Shown one piece after another: positions 34,189 through 42,564 of a stretch of DNA of 64,000 nt (the stretch's first letter is position 1; every line of letters starts with the position of its first letter). The DNA lies in contig CAZTUL010000002.1 in NCBI GenBank assembly GCA_964616275.1, forward strand, positions 1-64,000, read 5' to 3'. Below the pieces are notes generated by a model. The model was not told the origin of the DNA, ran no database searches, and saw only the letters and a list, made by a program, of their open reading frames with translations. The position numbers were made by a program, and so were the translations under genes. The stretch is from CAYZJV01 sp964616275. GTDB lineage: Bacteria > Spirochaetota > Spirochaetia > Sphaerochaetales > Sphaerochaetaceae.

Positions 34189-34983
34189 TTACTGTTTTGC
34201 TCTCAGTTCCATTTCGATTGCACCCTGGCTCGCTGCTTCAACCGATTCCATGAGTGTTCCGGAAAACCCCTGTTCATATAAAACCTGCATGGTCTTCACC
34301 GTTAGTCCGGCAGGAGAACACACCTGTGTGAGAAGTTCCTGGGGGTGACGTTTTGTTTGACGAACCAGTGCCGTTGCACTTTCAACGGTGTCGCTGATTA
34401 ACGAGAGTGCGGTGGTGTAGGGAAGCCCTTCATGCACTCCTCCCATTGCAATCCCATGTAGGAATTCAAATGCAGTGGCAATTGCAGAGCCTGATACGCC
34501 GATGAATGCTGAAAAAAGATGTTCCGGTAATAGATGTGCTGAGCCGAACGACTGTGAAAAATGTAGCACGATATCCTGCAATTCCAAAGAAGCTTCCGGA
34601 TGCACAGCTACTGCAGTAACTGCCTTTTGTATTGATGCAGCAATATTTGGCATGATACGAGCTATATTCTTTGAGTTAACATAGGTACTTAATGTATCTA
34701 AAGAAATACCGGCAGCAATAGAAATCCACAATTTCCCGTCGTACTTTCGCAATTCTGGTGCCAAACTCGGAAGCACTTGGGGTTTTACTGCAAGTACAAC
34801 AATATCGGCTTTTTCCATAAGTTCATCGAATGAACATGCTTGAGCCCCAGTTGTTTGAGCAGCTTGTTGCGCAACATGTGTCTGAATATCATATACAAGT
34901 ACGTTCCATGTGTTTGTGGGCACAACACTATGAAGAATTGCTCCTCCCATATTTCCACATCCAATAAATCCCATGGTTTTCAT
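34189..34983 (-). CDS. proC: pyrroline-5-carboxylate reductase
   Basis: The 264-residue NAD(P)H enzyme makes proline in the last biosynthetic step. The Rossmann motif is MGFIGCGNMGGAIL at the start. VVLAVKPQVL and RIMPNIAASI follow, and the dimer domain has GVSGSAIATAFEF and GLPYTTAL. AAGGAG lies 6 bases before ATG 34983; an upstream 12-codon extension is unsupported. It starts 20 bases after trmL. Slightly shorter than E. coli ProC (269). Confidence 0.95.
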   Translation of the reverse strand: MKTMGFIGCGNMGGAILHSVVPTNTWNVLVYDIQTHVAQQAAQTTGAQACSFDELMEKADIVVLAVKPQVLPSLAPELRKYDGKLWISIAAGISLDTLSTYVNSKNIARIMPNIAASIQKAVTAVAVHPEASLELQDIVLHFSQSFGSAHLLPEHLFSAFIGVSGSAIATAFEFLHGIAMGGVHEGLPYTTALSLISDTVESATALVRQTKRHPQELLTQVCSPAGLTVKTMQVLYEQGFSGTLMESVEAASQGAIEMELRAKQ

Positions 34984-35003
34984 AGGTGACTCCTTTTTTA
35001 TTG

Positions 35004-35507
35004 TTAAAACTGCTCCCAAGTGAGCCTATGCAGCTCTCCTTGCGATTCGAGTGAGGAGAATTGCATTTGCCGCTCATATTCATACGCTCCTACAGCGACA
35101 CTATTTGATAAATTCAGTGATCGGGCATGCTCCCTCATCGGGATACGGATACACTGAGAAGGATAACGGATGAGAATTGACTCACTGATACCTGCCGACT
35201 CTTTTCCAAATACTAAGAAAGCATCTGTTCCATAGGCAACATCCGCATATGTCTGACGAGCTTTCGTGGTAAAAAACCAGAGTGGATCGTTTCCATGTTC
35301 GGCGAAAAAGGTTTCAATAGAATCATGATGTCGGACATCGAGCAAATGCCAATAATCCAGTCCCGCACGTCTCACCTGTTTATCTGTTATAGTGAATCCA
35401 AGGGGATGAACAAGATGCAGTGTCGCTCCTAATGCAGCACAGGTCCGGGCAATATTTCCCGTATTCTGAGGGATTTCTGGTTCAAAAAGCACAATATGCA
35501 ACGCCAT
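35004..35507 (-). CDS. trmL: tRNA (cytidine/uridine-34 2'-O) methyltransferase
   Basis: The 167-residue SPOUT-class enzyme modifies the wobble base of certain leucine tRNAs with S-adenosylmethionine. The start ALHIVLFEPEIPQNTGNIARTCAA is diagnostic. The trefoil-knot segments are FLVFGKESAGI, RIPM and SLNLSNSVAVGAYE. A tRNA-Leu(TAA), the usual target of TrmL, lies at the start of the window. TTGCAG - 18 - TACAGT on the minus strand in the 90-base gap after dinB is a possible promoter. Length matches E. coli TrmL (157). Confidence 0.93.
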   Translation of the reverse strand: MALHIVLFEPEIPQNTGNIARTCAALGATLHLVHPLGFTITDKQVRRAGLDYWHLLDVRHHDSIETFFAEHGNDPLWFFTTKARQTYADVAYGTDAFLVFGKESAGISESILIRYPSQCIRIPMREHARSLNLSNSVAVGAYEYERQMQFSSLESQGELHRLTWEQF

Positions 35508-35597
35508 AATTAGCGATCACTCCTCACATCTGCGTGTTCTCGTTACTGTATCACCAATTTCAAGAAGCCTGCAAGAGGAGCTTCATATGTGTTTCTC

Positions 35598-36785
35598 TCA
35601 ATCCTTTTCATTACTTTGATTATTTTCGGGAGTATTGAGGAGACTTGCTTTTTTCAGTGAACGACCTTTTGTTCTCAGTGCGAGAACCGTACGCTCTAAA
35701 TCCTGCTTACGTTTAAAGGGATCCTCAAATAATTCCTGCTGAACAATTAAAGGTGTTTGGTAGACATTATGTAAACCCACACCTATGAGTCGTACGGGTT
35801 GTGGTTCCCTCCATTTTTTTACTAACAGATCTTTTGCTTCTTCATACACCTGTTCTGCAGAGTAGATGGGATTTTCTACTGTTTTTTGTGCAGAGATCGT
35901 AGTAAAGTCGCTAAATCGTAATTTTATTGCTACCGTATGGGCACTTACTTGCTCTTCAAGTGCTCTGAACATGATTTCATGACTCATAGCAAGGAGGTTC
36001 TGTTCAAGCACTGTAGTTTTTTTAACATCAACAGGGAATGTCATTTCTGTGCTGATTGAACGTGATTTCGTTATTCCTGTATGTACACCCGGATCAATTC
36101 CCCTGCAGACTTTATAAAGGTATGCTCCAGTAGCCTCTCCAAACATGTTTTTCAAATGGAGTTCAGAATAGGTACGAAGTTGTGGAACAGTAGTAATGTG
36201 GTGTTTTGCTAAGTTGGAAAGTGTGGTATCGCCAATTCCCCAGAGTTTTTGTAGTCCCACCGCATCTACAAAAGCGATCTCCTTTCCCTCTGATACTCGG
36301 CAGAGACCGTCGGGTTTATCATAATCACTTGCCATTTTTGCAATAAATCTACTAGGACCTATCCCCACACTAATTATCAGACCAGTCTCATTTTTAATAC
36401 GTTGCTTGAGTAGGATTCCTGCCTCTCTCGGTTTCCCGAAGAGTCGCTCAGTACCTGTCATATCGAGAAATGCTTCATCTATGGAAATTTGTTGAACTAG
36501 CGGACTAAAAGTGGAAAGTATGGCAATCACCTGGCGGCTCACCTCGCTGTATCGATTCATTCTGCCTGGGACAAATATGCCTTGTGGACACAACTTTTTC
36601 GCTTGATATGTTGGCATTGCCGAATGGACACCATAGGCACGTGCCTCGTAGGAGCAGGCAGAAACCACACCACGATTACTTTGTCCTCCCACAATCACCG
36701 GTTTTCCACGATATTCTGCGTGGTCAAGCTGCTCGACCGATGCATAAAATGCATCCATATCTACATGAAACCAGACAATTTGCAC
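35598..36785 (-). CDS. dinB: DNA polymerase IV
   Basis: The 395-residue Y-family translesion polymerase shows FHVDMDAFYASVEQLD (first catalytic aspartates), SYEARAYGVHSAMP, SIDEAFLDMT (DE catalytic pair), and a thumb helix-hairpin-helix in LWGIGDTTLSNLAKH. A little-finger domain follows to about 350. The end (near 345-395) lacks an obvious QLxLF beta-clamp peptide, though QQELFEDPF near 350 is a good candidate. Four bases separate it from ddl, so it is expressed with cell-wall genes, which is unusual for a damage-response polymerase. I see no LexA box nearby. Confidence 0.94.
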   Translation of the reverse strand: MQIVWFHVDMDAFYASVEQLDHAEYRGKPVIVGGQSNRGVVSACSYEARAYGVHSAMPTYQAKKLCPQGIFVPGRMNRYSEVSRQVIAILSTFSPLVQQISIDEAFLDMTGTERLFGKPREAGILLKQRIKNETGLIISVGIGPSRFIAKMASDYDKPDGLCRVSEGKEIAFVDAVGLQKLWGIGDTTLSNLAKHHITTVPQLRTYSELHLKNMFGEATGAYLYKVCRGIDPGVHTGITKSRSISTEMTFPVDVKKTTVLEQNLLAMSHEIMFRALEEQVSAHTVAIKLRFSDFTTISAQKTVENPIYSAEQVYEEAKDLLVKKWREPQPVRLIGVGLHNVYQTPLIVQQELFEDPFKRKQDLERTVLALRTKGRSLKKASLLNTPENNQSNEKD

Positions 36786-36789
36786 AGGA

Positions 36790-37929
36790 CTACTCCACAG
36801 CTACAGTCTTTCGATCGGTTCGTCGAGTATAGGTATCAAAACCTTCTTCGATCAGCACCGAAAGAAGGCGAGGCCAATCATAGCCCATGGATTGAGCAAG
36901 TTTAGGGAAATGACTTGTAGCGGTCATTCCCGGAATAGTATTTATTTCGTTGAAATAGATGGCCTTCTCCTCAGGGAGGTAGAAAAAATCGATTCGAGCA
37001 TATCCCTCTACACCAATTATCCGTGCAAGTTCCAATGCATATGAGGAAACAGCCTGTGCAATTCCAGTAGGTACATCGGCAGGAATCTGCATAAAGGCAC
37101 AATGGTCACTAAGGTATTTCTGTTCGTAGGTGACCAGCTTGTGCTGCTCTTTCAAAGGATCAATGAGCATGCCTGGGTCGCTGACGCTGATTGAGTTTCC
37201 TTCGGTAACGACTGCAACCTCAAGTTCTTGCATATGTTCCAGATAGGGTTCAATCATAATGTACTGACTTAAAACAGCTACCTCGTTGAGAGCTTCCCAT
37301 ACTGTTTTCTCATTAACTGGAGAAACTACGGTTACACCAATTGAAGAGCCTCCATCTTCCGGTTTCACTACTATCTTTGTTCCGATACGGTCATGAATCT
37401 CCTGAACAAGCTGAACCATATATGGATCTTGATCTCCCTGCAAAGTATGAAGTTTTCTTCGCTCTACAACCATCGCAGGCAGTGTCGGTACAGAAATTTC
37501 TCCTGCAAGGATTTTTGTGGTAAATTTTCTCATTCCATTCGCAGAGGCCTCTACACTGCAGCCTATACAGGGTATATGAGCCATGTCGAGAAGCCCCTGC
37601 ACTTTACCATCTTCTCCTCCGTAGCCATGAGCAAGAGGGAACGCAATATCTACCTGGATTTTTTCTCCATTAGCGAGTTTGAATATTCCAAGTCCTGCAC
37701 GAATAACTACCTCTTCAGCCGGGATAAAATCACCCGTAAGGGCAATTGGTGACGATGTAATCTCATTCGTGTGCAAAGACCAACGACCATGCCGCGAAAT
37801 TGCGATGGGAATAGGGGTGTATCCACTTTTCACCAGTTGCTCACACACCGTACTTGCAGAACGACATGAGACTTTATGTTCTACTGACTCTCCACCATAT
37901 AAAATAGCCACATGAAACTGCTTATGCAT
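36790..37929 (-). CDS. ddl: D-alanine--D-alanine ligase
   Basis: The 379-residue ATP-grasp enzyme makes D-Ala-D-Ala for peptidoglycan. VAILYGGESVEHKVSCRSA is the family start and HGYGGEDGKVQGLLD follows. ATP-grasp elements are VVKPEDGGSSIGV, ARIDFFYLP and FNEINTIPGMT. GGGAG lies 7 bases before ATG 37929, which lies inside the end of murE (8-base overlap); a 30-codon upstream extension is spurious. The loop that sets D-Ala-D-Ala versus D-Ala-D-lactate specificity was not resolved by eye. Confidence 0.95.
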   Translation of the reverse strand: MHKQFHVAILYGGESVEHKVSCRSASTVCEQLVKSGYTPIPIAISRHGRWSLHTNEITSSPIALTGDFIPAEEVVIRAGLGIFKLANGEKIQVDIAFPLAHGYGGEDGKVQGLLDMAHIPCIGCSVEASANGMRKFTTKILAGEISVPTLPAMVVERRKLHTLQGDQDPYMVQLVQEIHDRIGTKIVVKPEDGGSSIGVTVVSPVNEKTVWEALNEVAVLSQYIMIEPYLEHMQELEVAVVTEGNSISVSDPGMLIDPLKEQHKLVTYEQKYLSDHCAFMQIPADVPTGIAQAVSSYALELARIIGVEGYARIDFFYLPEEKAIYFNEINTIPGMTATSHFPKLAQSMGYDWPRLLSVLIEEGFDTYTRRTDRKTVAVE

Positions 37930-39439
37930 GCTCTTTCTCCCATTCATGTGCCAATTGTAGCACAGTTTCAGATTCGTTCCATGCGATGGACCGATTTCTA
38001 TACTGAATGGTGCGCTCATGACTTTTTGCCAATAGCAAAAGCACGTCTCCCTGTTTACAGTAGGACAGAGCCTGTCTTATTGCCTCTTTTCTGTCGTGTA
38101 TGCGAAATATTTCAGGTGGTGACAGGGTGCTGATAATTCCCCTTTCCAGATCATCAAGTATTTGTTCAGGCGACTCTCCCCGGGGATCTTCATCGGTAAG
38201 AAAAACTGCATGACACCATGTTGCTGCAACATTTCCCATAGGCTCTCTCTTGCTTCTATCACGTTCTCCGGCAGCTCCGAACAGCGCAATTATACGAGCA
38301 TGTGGAAGGTGTTCGCGGATATGACTGAACAGGAACTTGAAGGCCTGTTCCGTGTGAGCAAAGTCAACAATGATCATAAAAGGGAATGAGGTTTTAATCT
38401 CTTCGAATCTTCCAGCAATTCTCGGTAGCACACCAGTTTCTTTTGACCATAATGAAAGCGAAGAAGGCAGTGAAACGAATGAACCCAGCAGAGCTCCGAG
38501 AGCGTTCTCAGCGTAACAAGACTGGCCATAGGGCAGGGTGATGTGTTTCACTTGACGATTAAAGGCGACTTCAATAGTTCTCGAAAAAAGTGTGGCACAC
38601 ACTGTTCGTGCAGTAAGCGCAGCGTGTGTTGTCTGGTCACTCCATGCATAGGTATACACAGTTACAGATGATTTTTTTGCTGCATATACCTCATCTAGAT
38701 AGACAAAATCGTGTGGAATCACTACCCATCCGTTTTCCTGAACTTGTCGAACTAAATTCATTTTTGCATCAACATATCGTTCTACGGTTCCATGAAACTC
38801 CAGATGTTCTCGTGTTATGGGGGTGAGAATTGCACCAGAGAAAGAAATATCTATCAGGCGGGCTCCTTCAGAGGAAAGGCCATGGCTTGTTGTCTCTAAA
38901 ACTACCGTATTACAATTCTGTTTTCTGCACCGTGAGAGAAATTGGTATAATTCTGGTGCTTCGGGTGTACTTTGTCGATATGGACTGACTACTTTTCCCT
39001 TTCCATCATCCAGAGAGACTGTAGTAAGCAATCCACATTTCTGGTCACTTGCTGTGTATAGATACCAAAGAAATTCACAGGTCGTTGATTTTCCATCCGT
39101 TCCTGTTACTCCAATTATCTGTTCTGGTAGCGGTCCTGCTAGTGCTCTACTGAACAGAGAAGCGAGTCTTCTTGGATGCGGATGTATTATGTAGAGAACT
39201 TCAGGGTGGTATGCAGCAATACTATGTTCAAGCACTACAGCCCTGGCACCTCGAAGAATTGCTTCCTCAATAAAACTGTGTCCGTCAACGTGTTTCCCAG
39301 TTAGAGCGATGTATAAGGAATTTTCAGAGCACGTTTGTGCTGAGAATGTGATATGATTGATGTAAGGGTCCGAATTGCCCATAATTCTACATTCAGAACG
39401 GACCTTGTCATTTGTCCATAACACTGATAATCTTTTCAT
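37922..39439 (-). CDS. murE: UDP-MurNAc-tripeptide synthetase (MurE), likely L-ornithine or L-lysine type
   Basis: The 505-residue Mur ligase adds the third, diamino acid residue to UDP-MurNAc-L-Ala-D-Glu. The ATP loop is GVTGTDGKSTT, then TPEAPEL, ETTSHGL, NALGALLG and VDFAHTE. The residues that select the diamino acid read DEDPR (about 416-420) rather than the DNPR of meso-DAP enzymes, pointing to ornithine or lysine. Ornithine is the known diamino acid of Treponema and Spirochaeta walls. AAAGGG lies 6 bases before ATG 39439. First gene of a long minus-strand run. Confidence 0.92.
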   Translation of the reverse strand: MKRLSVLWTNDKVRSECRIMGNSDPYINHITFSAQTCSENSLYIALTGKHVDGHSFIEEAILRGARAVVLEHSIAAYHPEVLYIIHPHPRRLASLFSRALAGPLPEQIIGVTGTDGKSTTCEFLWYLYTASDQKCGLLTTVSLDDGKGKVVSPYRQSTPEAPELYQFLSRCRKQNCNTVVLETTSHGLSSEGARLIDISFSGAILTPITREHLEFHGTVERYVDAKMNLVRQVQENGWVVIPHDFVYLDEVYAAKKSSVTVYTYAWSDQTTHAALTARTVCATLFSRTIEVAFNRQVKHITLPYGQSCYAENALGALLGSFVSLPSSLSLWSKETGVLPRIAGRFEEIKTSFPFMIIVDFAHTEQAFKFLFSHIREHLPHARIIALFGAAGERDRSKREPMGNVAATWCHAVFLTDEDPRGESPEQILDDLERGIISTLSPPEIFRIHDRKEAIRQALSYCKQGDVLLLLAKSHERTIQYRNRSIAWNESETVLQLAHEWEKEHA

Positions 39440-39510
39440 CGGATACCCTTTTCCAGTCATCGTATCAGCGTTCATTCCGTTTTACAAGCTGGTGAGCTTA
39501 AGGAGTCTAA

Positions 39511-41181
39511 GTGGCAATTTCGTTACCACGCTATGAGACAGACCAACTTATCTCTGTAATTGGAAGCAAACGTCCTATAGCTGAACACCTTCGTATCATA
39601 CTCTCCAGCCTGGCTGAACACGCGAAGCATACGCTGTTTCTCGATCCATTTTGTGGATCTGGTACGGTATCACGAATTGCAAGAAGTTTAGGTTTCTCTG
39701 TTCGAGCAAGCGACTTGGAACCATTTTCATTCATTATCAACCATGTGTACCTCACATTGTCACATGATGACTTGCTGCCACTTTTCACTGAGATGGGGGG
39801 AATTGACGCGTATCTTTCTTTACTTAATCTTGAAGGATTGTATGCATCGTTAGAGCGGGACAATCTGTCACATGCTTACCTGAGTAGACACTATGCTCCT
39901 CAATCTGATACCCACTTTGATGCGAATAAAGAACGTCTCTTTTTTACACCAGGTAATGCACGATTTATTGATGCAGTTCGGGACGAAATTGAACATGCAT
40001 GGTTAGAGAAACGAATTACTGCAAGAGAGAAGGCTATTCTCCTCACTTCAATCATCTACGAAGCTTCTCGAAAAGCAAATACTTCGGGTTCCTTCACTGC
40101 TTACCATAAGCGTTTCACGACCGAGCGAGGAAAGCCGCGAACGCGTATCGTTGAACCATGCCAGCTGCGTGCTCCTGTACTCCCGGATGTGCAATCTTCT
40201 CCGCCTGGAGAGATGTTCCTCTGTGAGGCTTCGGACCTGGTTAAGCGATATAGTGCGGACATCTGTTATCTTGATCCGCCAGCAACAGTGCATCAATACG
40301 GGAGTGCCTATCACTTACTCAATTCAATTACGTTGTGGGATAATTACACGCCATCAAATCGTGTCGATGCCAACGGTAAATTGCGTGACCGTTCCGGGAT
40401 TCGAACAGACTGGAAAAAGACTCATAGTCCCTTCTGTTCTTTACAGCATGCCGATGCAGCTTTTGTTCATCTTCTCAACTCGATTGATGCTCGTCATATA
40501 GTTCTCACATATCCATCCGATGGCATCGTGAGTGCAGAGCGAATCTATGAACTGCTACAAATTCGAAATAGTCCTGTCACGGTACTTCCCCTCTATAAAC
40601 GAAATCGCGGAGGACCACAGGGAAATCACGGAAAAAAACAAATTGAACAGGTGTTTATAACTGGCAAAACCGCATCGCTTGCAATCTCGGTGGGAAAAGG
40701 ACTCGAATTACTTCCACTTTTTGAACGACTCGATGTACTCACGCAATCGGTTTTTAAGAGTGTGATTACTCTTGATCCGTTTTCTTTTATTGGTGGAATA
40801 ATACTTGATGGTTTACCCGGCATAGAGGTTCTTATGGCGATTTCGGAGAACGAGCTGGCACACCATATAGATTATTTGGAGAAGCAAAGATGCAGTTCCG
40901 ATGAAGAGGCTATGAGTATATTGTTTCTCTCTTGCGTGCAGAAAAATCCATTCACCGATGGTGCTGAACGTGCCCGACTTGAAAAACGGCTATTTAGTCT
41001 CTTGCGTCGACACCTGGAACATACAGGTGAAAAAGAAAAACCAAAGGTGCTCGCACGATTTTTGCAGCTCTTAGAACAGGTCGGTCCCACCGATGTCACC
41101 ACCTCTCCCATGATTCAACGATTGTTTTCTTTCCTGAAAATAGCCTATGATGAAAGTGCGGAGGACTCTCGTGAACCATAG
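39511..41181 (+). CDS. D12-like DNA adenine methyltransferase with altered catalytic motif
   Basis: The 556-residue protein begins at GTG with AAGGAG 5 bases upstream. Motif I for S-adenosylmethionine is LDPFCGSGTVSRIA (near 47), with D in RASDLEPFS. The region that reads DPPYNxRQYxxNYHLLNTI in related enzymes reads DPPATVHQYGSAYHLL here, with A258 in place of the stacking tyrosine. This should weaken or abolish base methylation. KRNRGGPQGNHGKKQIEQVFITG completes the core. About 180 extra helical residues at the C-terminus are unassigned. No restriction gene is adjacent, so it is an orphan. An RNA target is possible. Confidence 0.75.
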   Translation: MAISLPRYETDQLISVIGSKRPIAEHLRIILSSLAEHAKHTLFLDPFCGSGTVSRIARSLGFSVRASDLEPFSFIINHVYLTLSHDDLLPLFTEMGGIDAYLSLLNLEGLYASLERDNLSHAYLSRHYAPQSDTHFDANKERLFFTPGNARFIDAVRDEIEHAWLEKRITAREKAILLTSIIYEASRKANTSGSFTAYHKRFTTERGKPRTRIVEPCQLRAPVLPDVQSSPPGEMFLCEASDLVKRYSADICYLDPPATVHQYGSAYHLLNSITLWDNYTPSNRVDANGKLRDRSGIRTDWKKTHSPFCSLQHADAAFVHLLNSIDARHIVLTYPSDGIVSAERIYELLQIRNSPVTVLPLYKRNRGGPQGNHGKKQIEQVFITGKTASLAISVGKGLELLPLFERLDVLTQSVFKSVITLDPFSFIGGIILDGLPGIEVLMAISENELAHHIDYLEKQRCSSDEEAMSILFLSCVQKNPFTDGAERARLEKRLFSLLRRHLEHTGEKEKPKVLARFLQLLEQVGPTDVTTSPMIQRLFSFLKIAYDESAEDSREP

Positions 41182-42253
41182 AGCTGTACATATGTATTTA
41201 CTTATTATGCTCGTGTTGTTCGTTGGCAGCAATTCCATATATGGTGAGACTTCTCACGCTTTTGATGCAGAGGATCGTTTTAGTAACCTACGTACATTAG
41301 CAATGGGGTCGGCAGGTATTGCCCTTTTTGATTCAGGCGATTCGTTTTACAAAAATCCTGCAGCACTCTACAGAAATCCAGATACACAGTTTAAAGTTGG
41401 GCTTGGCTATGCTGATTCGGTAGGAGACGACGGTTCACCGATTCCCTGGATTCAACAACCGGAAGCTTCTATGAATATGCTTTTTAGTAATCGCTATGTC
41501 GCCTTGTCTATCGGGTTAGGTAATATCTTACAGAAAAGGGAACTATCTGATCCAATCCCGGCCGACCGGGAACATTATGCTGCTAATAATCTTTCTCGGA
41601 TACAGCTGACCGCAGCCTATGGATGGGAAGCTATAACATTTGGCTTCTACGCAAGGGGTGGAACCATGACTGAGCGAAATGTGACGATTCATGCTACTCA
41701 GCCGCTCTTTGATTACATTACCCAAACGTATTTAGATAGATATGAACCAGCCGGCGACTCGGGACAATTGTTCGCTTCTGGATTTGGAGTTCTTCTTTCG
41801 TATCAGTGGATTTCAATTGGGTTACTCACAAATTCACTATTTTTGATAGACGAATCAACAAATGAATTAAAACTTGAAGTGGATGAATTTTTTAACAAGT
41901 CAGCGCTTGGACTTGCTGTTACTACTCCTAAATTCGACCGCAACAACGAATTGAATCGTCTAGTCGCTCTTTTAGCTTTTGATATTGTGGATATAGGTGA
42001 TGCAGCAGAACGTTCAGTTCGTATAGGCTTTGAGGGGAAGATACAATTTCTCAGTGATTTTTGGATTGCTTTACGATCTGGATATCGTGAAATACGTCCA
42101 CTTGGTGAGGCTTTATTCTCTTTTGAGGCGAATGGAGAACTTTCTGCGGGAATTGGGGGTCAGCTTGGATTGATTGGCGTCGATGTTGCCGTAACTATCC
42201 CTCTTGATCAGCGGGCGGTCTCAGTCGGTGCGGGAATTTCTTGGAAGCTATGA
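41171..42253 (+). CDS. outer-membrane beta-barrel protein, FadL/UPF0164-like
   Basis: The 360-residue precursor begins at GTG 41171 with GGAGG 6 bases upstream, overlapping the methyltransferase stop by 11 bases. Residues 8-22 (MYLLIMLVLFVGSNSIYG) are a signal peptide. The mature start LRTLAMGSAGIALFDSGDSFYKNPAALYRNPD is the PorV/FadL-like hatch pattern (gGAgvA...NPAgL). Alternating hydrophobic strands continue to the end (ISAGAGISWKL-like aromatic/hydrophobic finish). Treponemes carry a family of such proteins. The ligand, perhaps a hydrophobic molecule, is unknown. Confidence 0.7.
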   Translation: MNHRAVHMYLLIMLVLFVGSNSIYGETSHAFDAEDRFSNLRTLAMGSAGIALFDSGDSFYKNPAALYRNPDTQFKVGLGYADSVGDDGSPIPWIQQPEASMNMLFSNRYVALSIGLGNILQKRELSDPIPADREHYAANNLSRIQLTAAYGWEAITFGFYARGGTMTERNVTIHATQPLFDYITQTYLDRYEPAGDSGQLFASGFGVLLSYQWISIGLLTNSLFLIDESTNELKLEVDEFFNKSALGLAVTTPKFDRNNELNRLVALLAFDIVDIGDAAERSVRIGFEGKIQFLSDFWIALRSGYREIRPLGEALFSFEANGELSAGIGGQLGLIGVDVAVTIPLDQRAVSVGAGISWKL

Positions 42254-42259
42254 CGCCGC

Positions 42260-42288
42260 TTGACAATCTTTTTTACGCTGACTATAGT
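42260..42288 (+). promoter_or_regulatory. strong sigma-70-type promoter
   Basis: TTGACA (42260-42265), 17-bp spacer, TATAGT (42283-42288). It is the best promoter match in the window and lies 36 bases before the small zinc-ribbon gene. Confidence 0.8.
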
Positions 42289-42323
42289 CTTAGCGTATTA
42301 ACTAACTGTGTAAGGAGTAGTTC

Positions 42324-42494
42324 ATGGCAAAAGCACATAGAGGAGCAGGAATTAGAGACCAGGTATCCAATGGACGAGGAACATGTCCTGTTTGTAAAAG
42401 AACCGGAATTAAAGTAGGGTATGAACACGAGGTCGATGGCGCAAAGGCAATGATTTGCAAGCAATGCAACGCTACGTTTAAGAACGCAAAGTAA
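42324..42494 (+). CDS. small zinc-ribbon protein, 56 residues
   Basis: The 56-residue basic protein has TAAGGAG before its ATG. CPVC (21-24) and CKQC (45-48) are 20 residues apart and form a single zinc ribbon, preceded by an Arg/Lys-rich N-terminus (AKAHRGAGIRDQ). That resembles the layout of a small nucleic-acid or ribosome-binding protein. It has its own strong promoter and terminator, so it is a stand-alone, probably highly expressed unit. I associate such proteins with spirochaetes but know no function. It is not ribosomal protein L28, L32 or L33. Confidence 0.85.
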   Translation: MAKAHRGAGIRDQVSNGRGTCPVCKRTGIKVGYEHEVDGAKAMICKQCNATFKNAK

Positions 42495-42515
42495 GCATAG
42501 AGGCATGCAGAAAGA

Positions 42516-42543
42516 GGCTGTCGAATCATGACAGTCTTTTTTT
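42516..42543 (+). terminator. intrinsic terminator after the zinc-ribbon gene
   Basis: GGCTGTC (42516-42522 region) pairs with GACAGTC around GAATCAT, followed by eight T residues ending at 42543. murC begins 22 bases downstream, so it is read by leak-through or from an unseen promoter. Confidence 0.85.
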
Positions 42544-42564
42544 ATGGGTGCTGAAGGAGTTGTA

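Noticed and set aside
42324..42494. Ribosomal protein L28, L32 or L33
   Set aside because: Spacing of the cysteine pairs (20 residues) and the sequence between them do not match these proteins.
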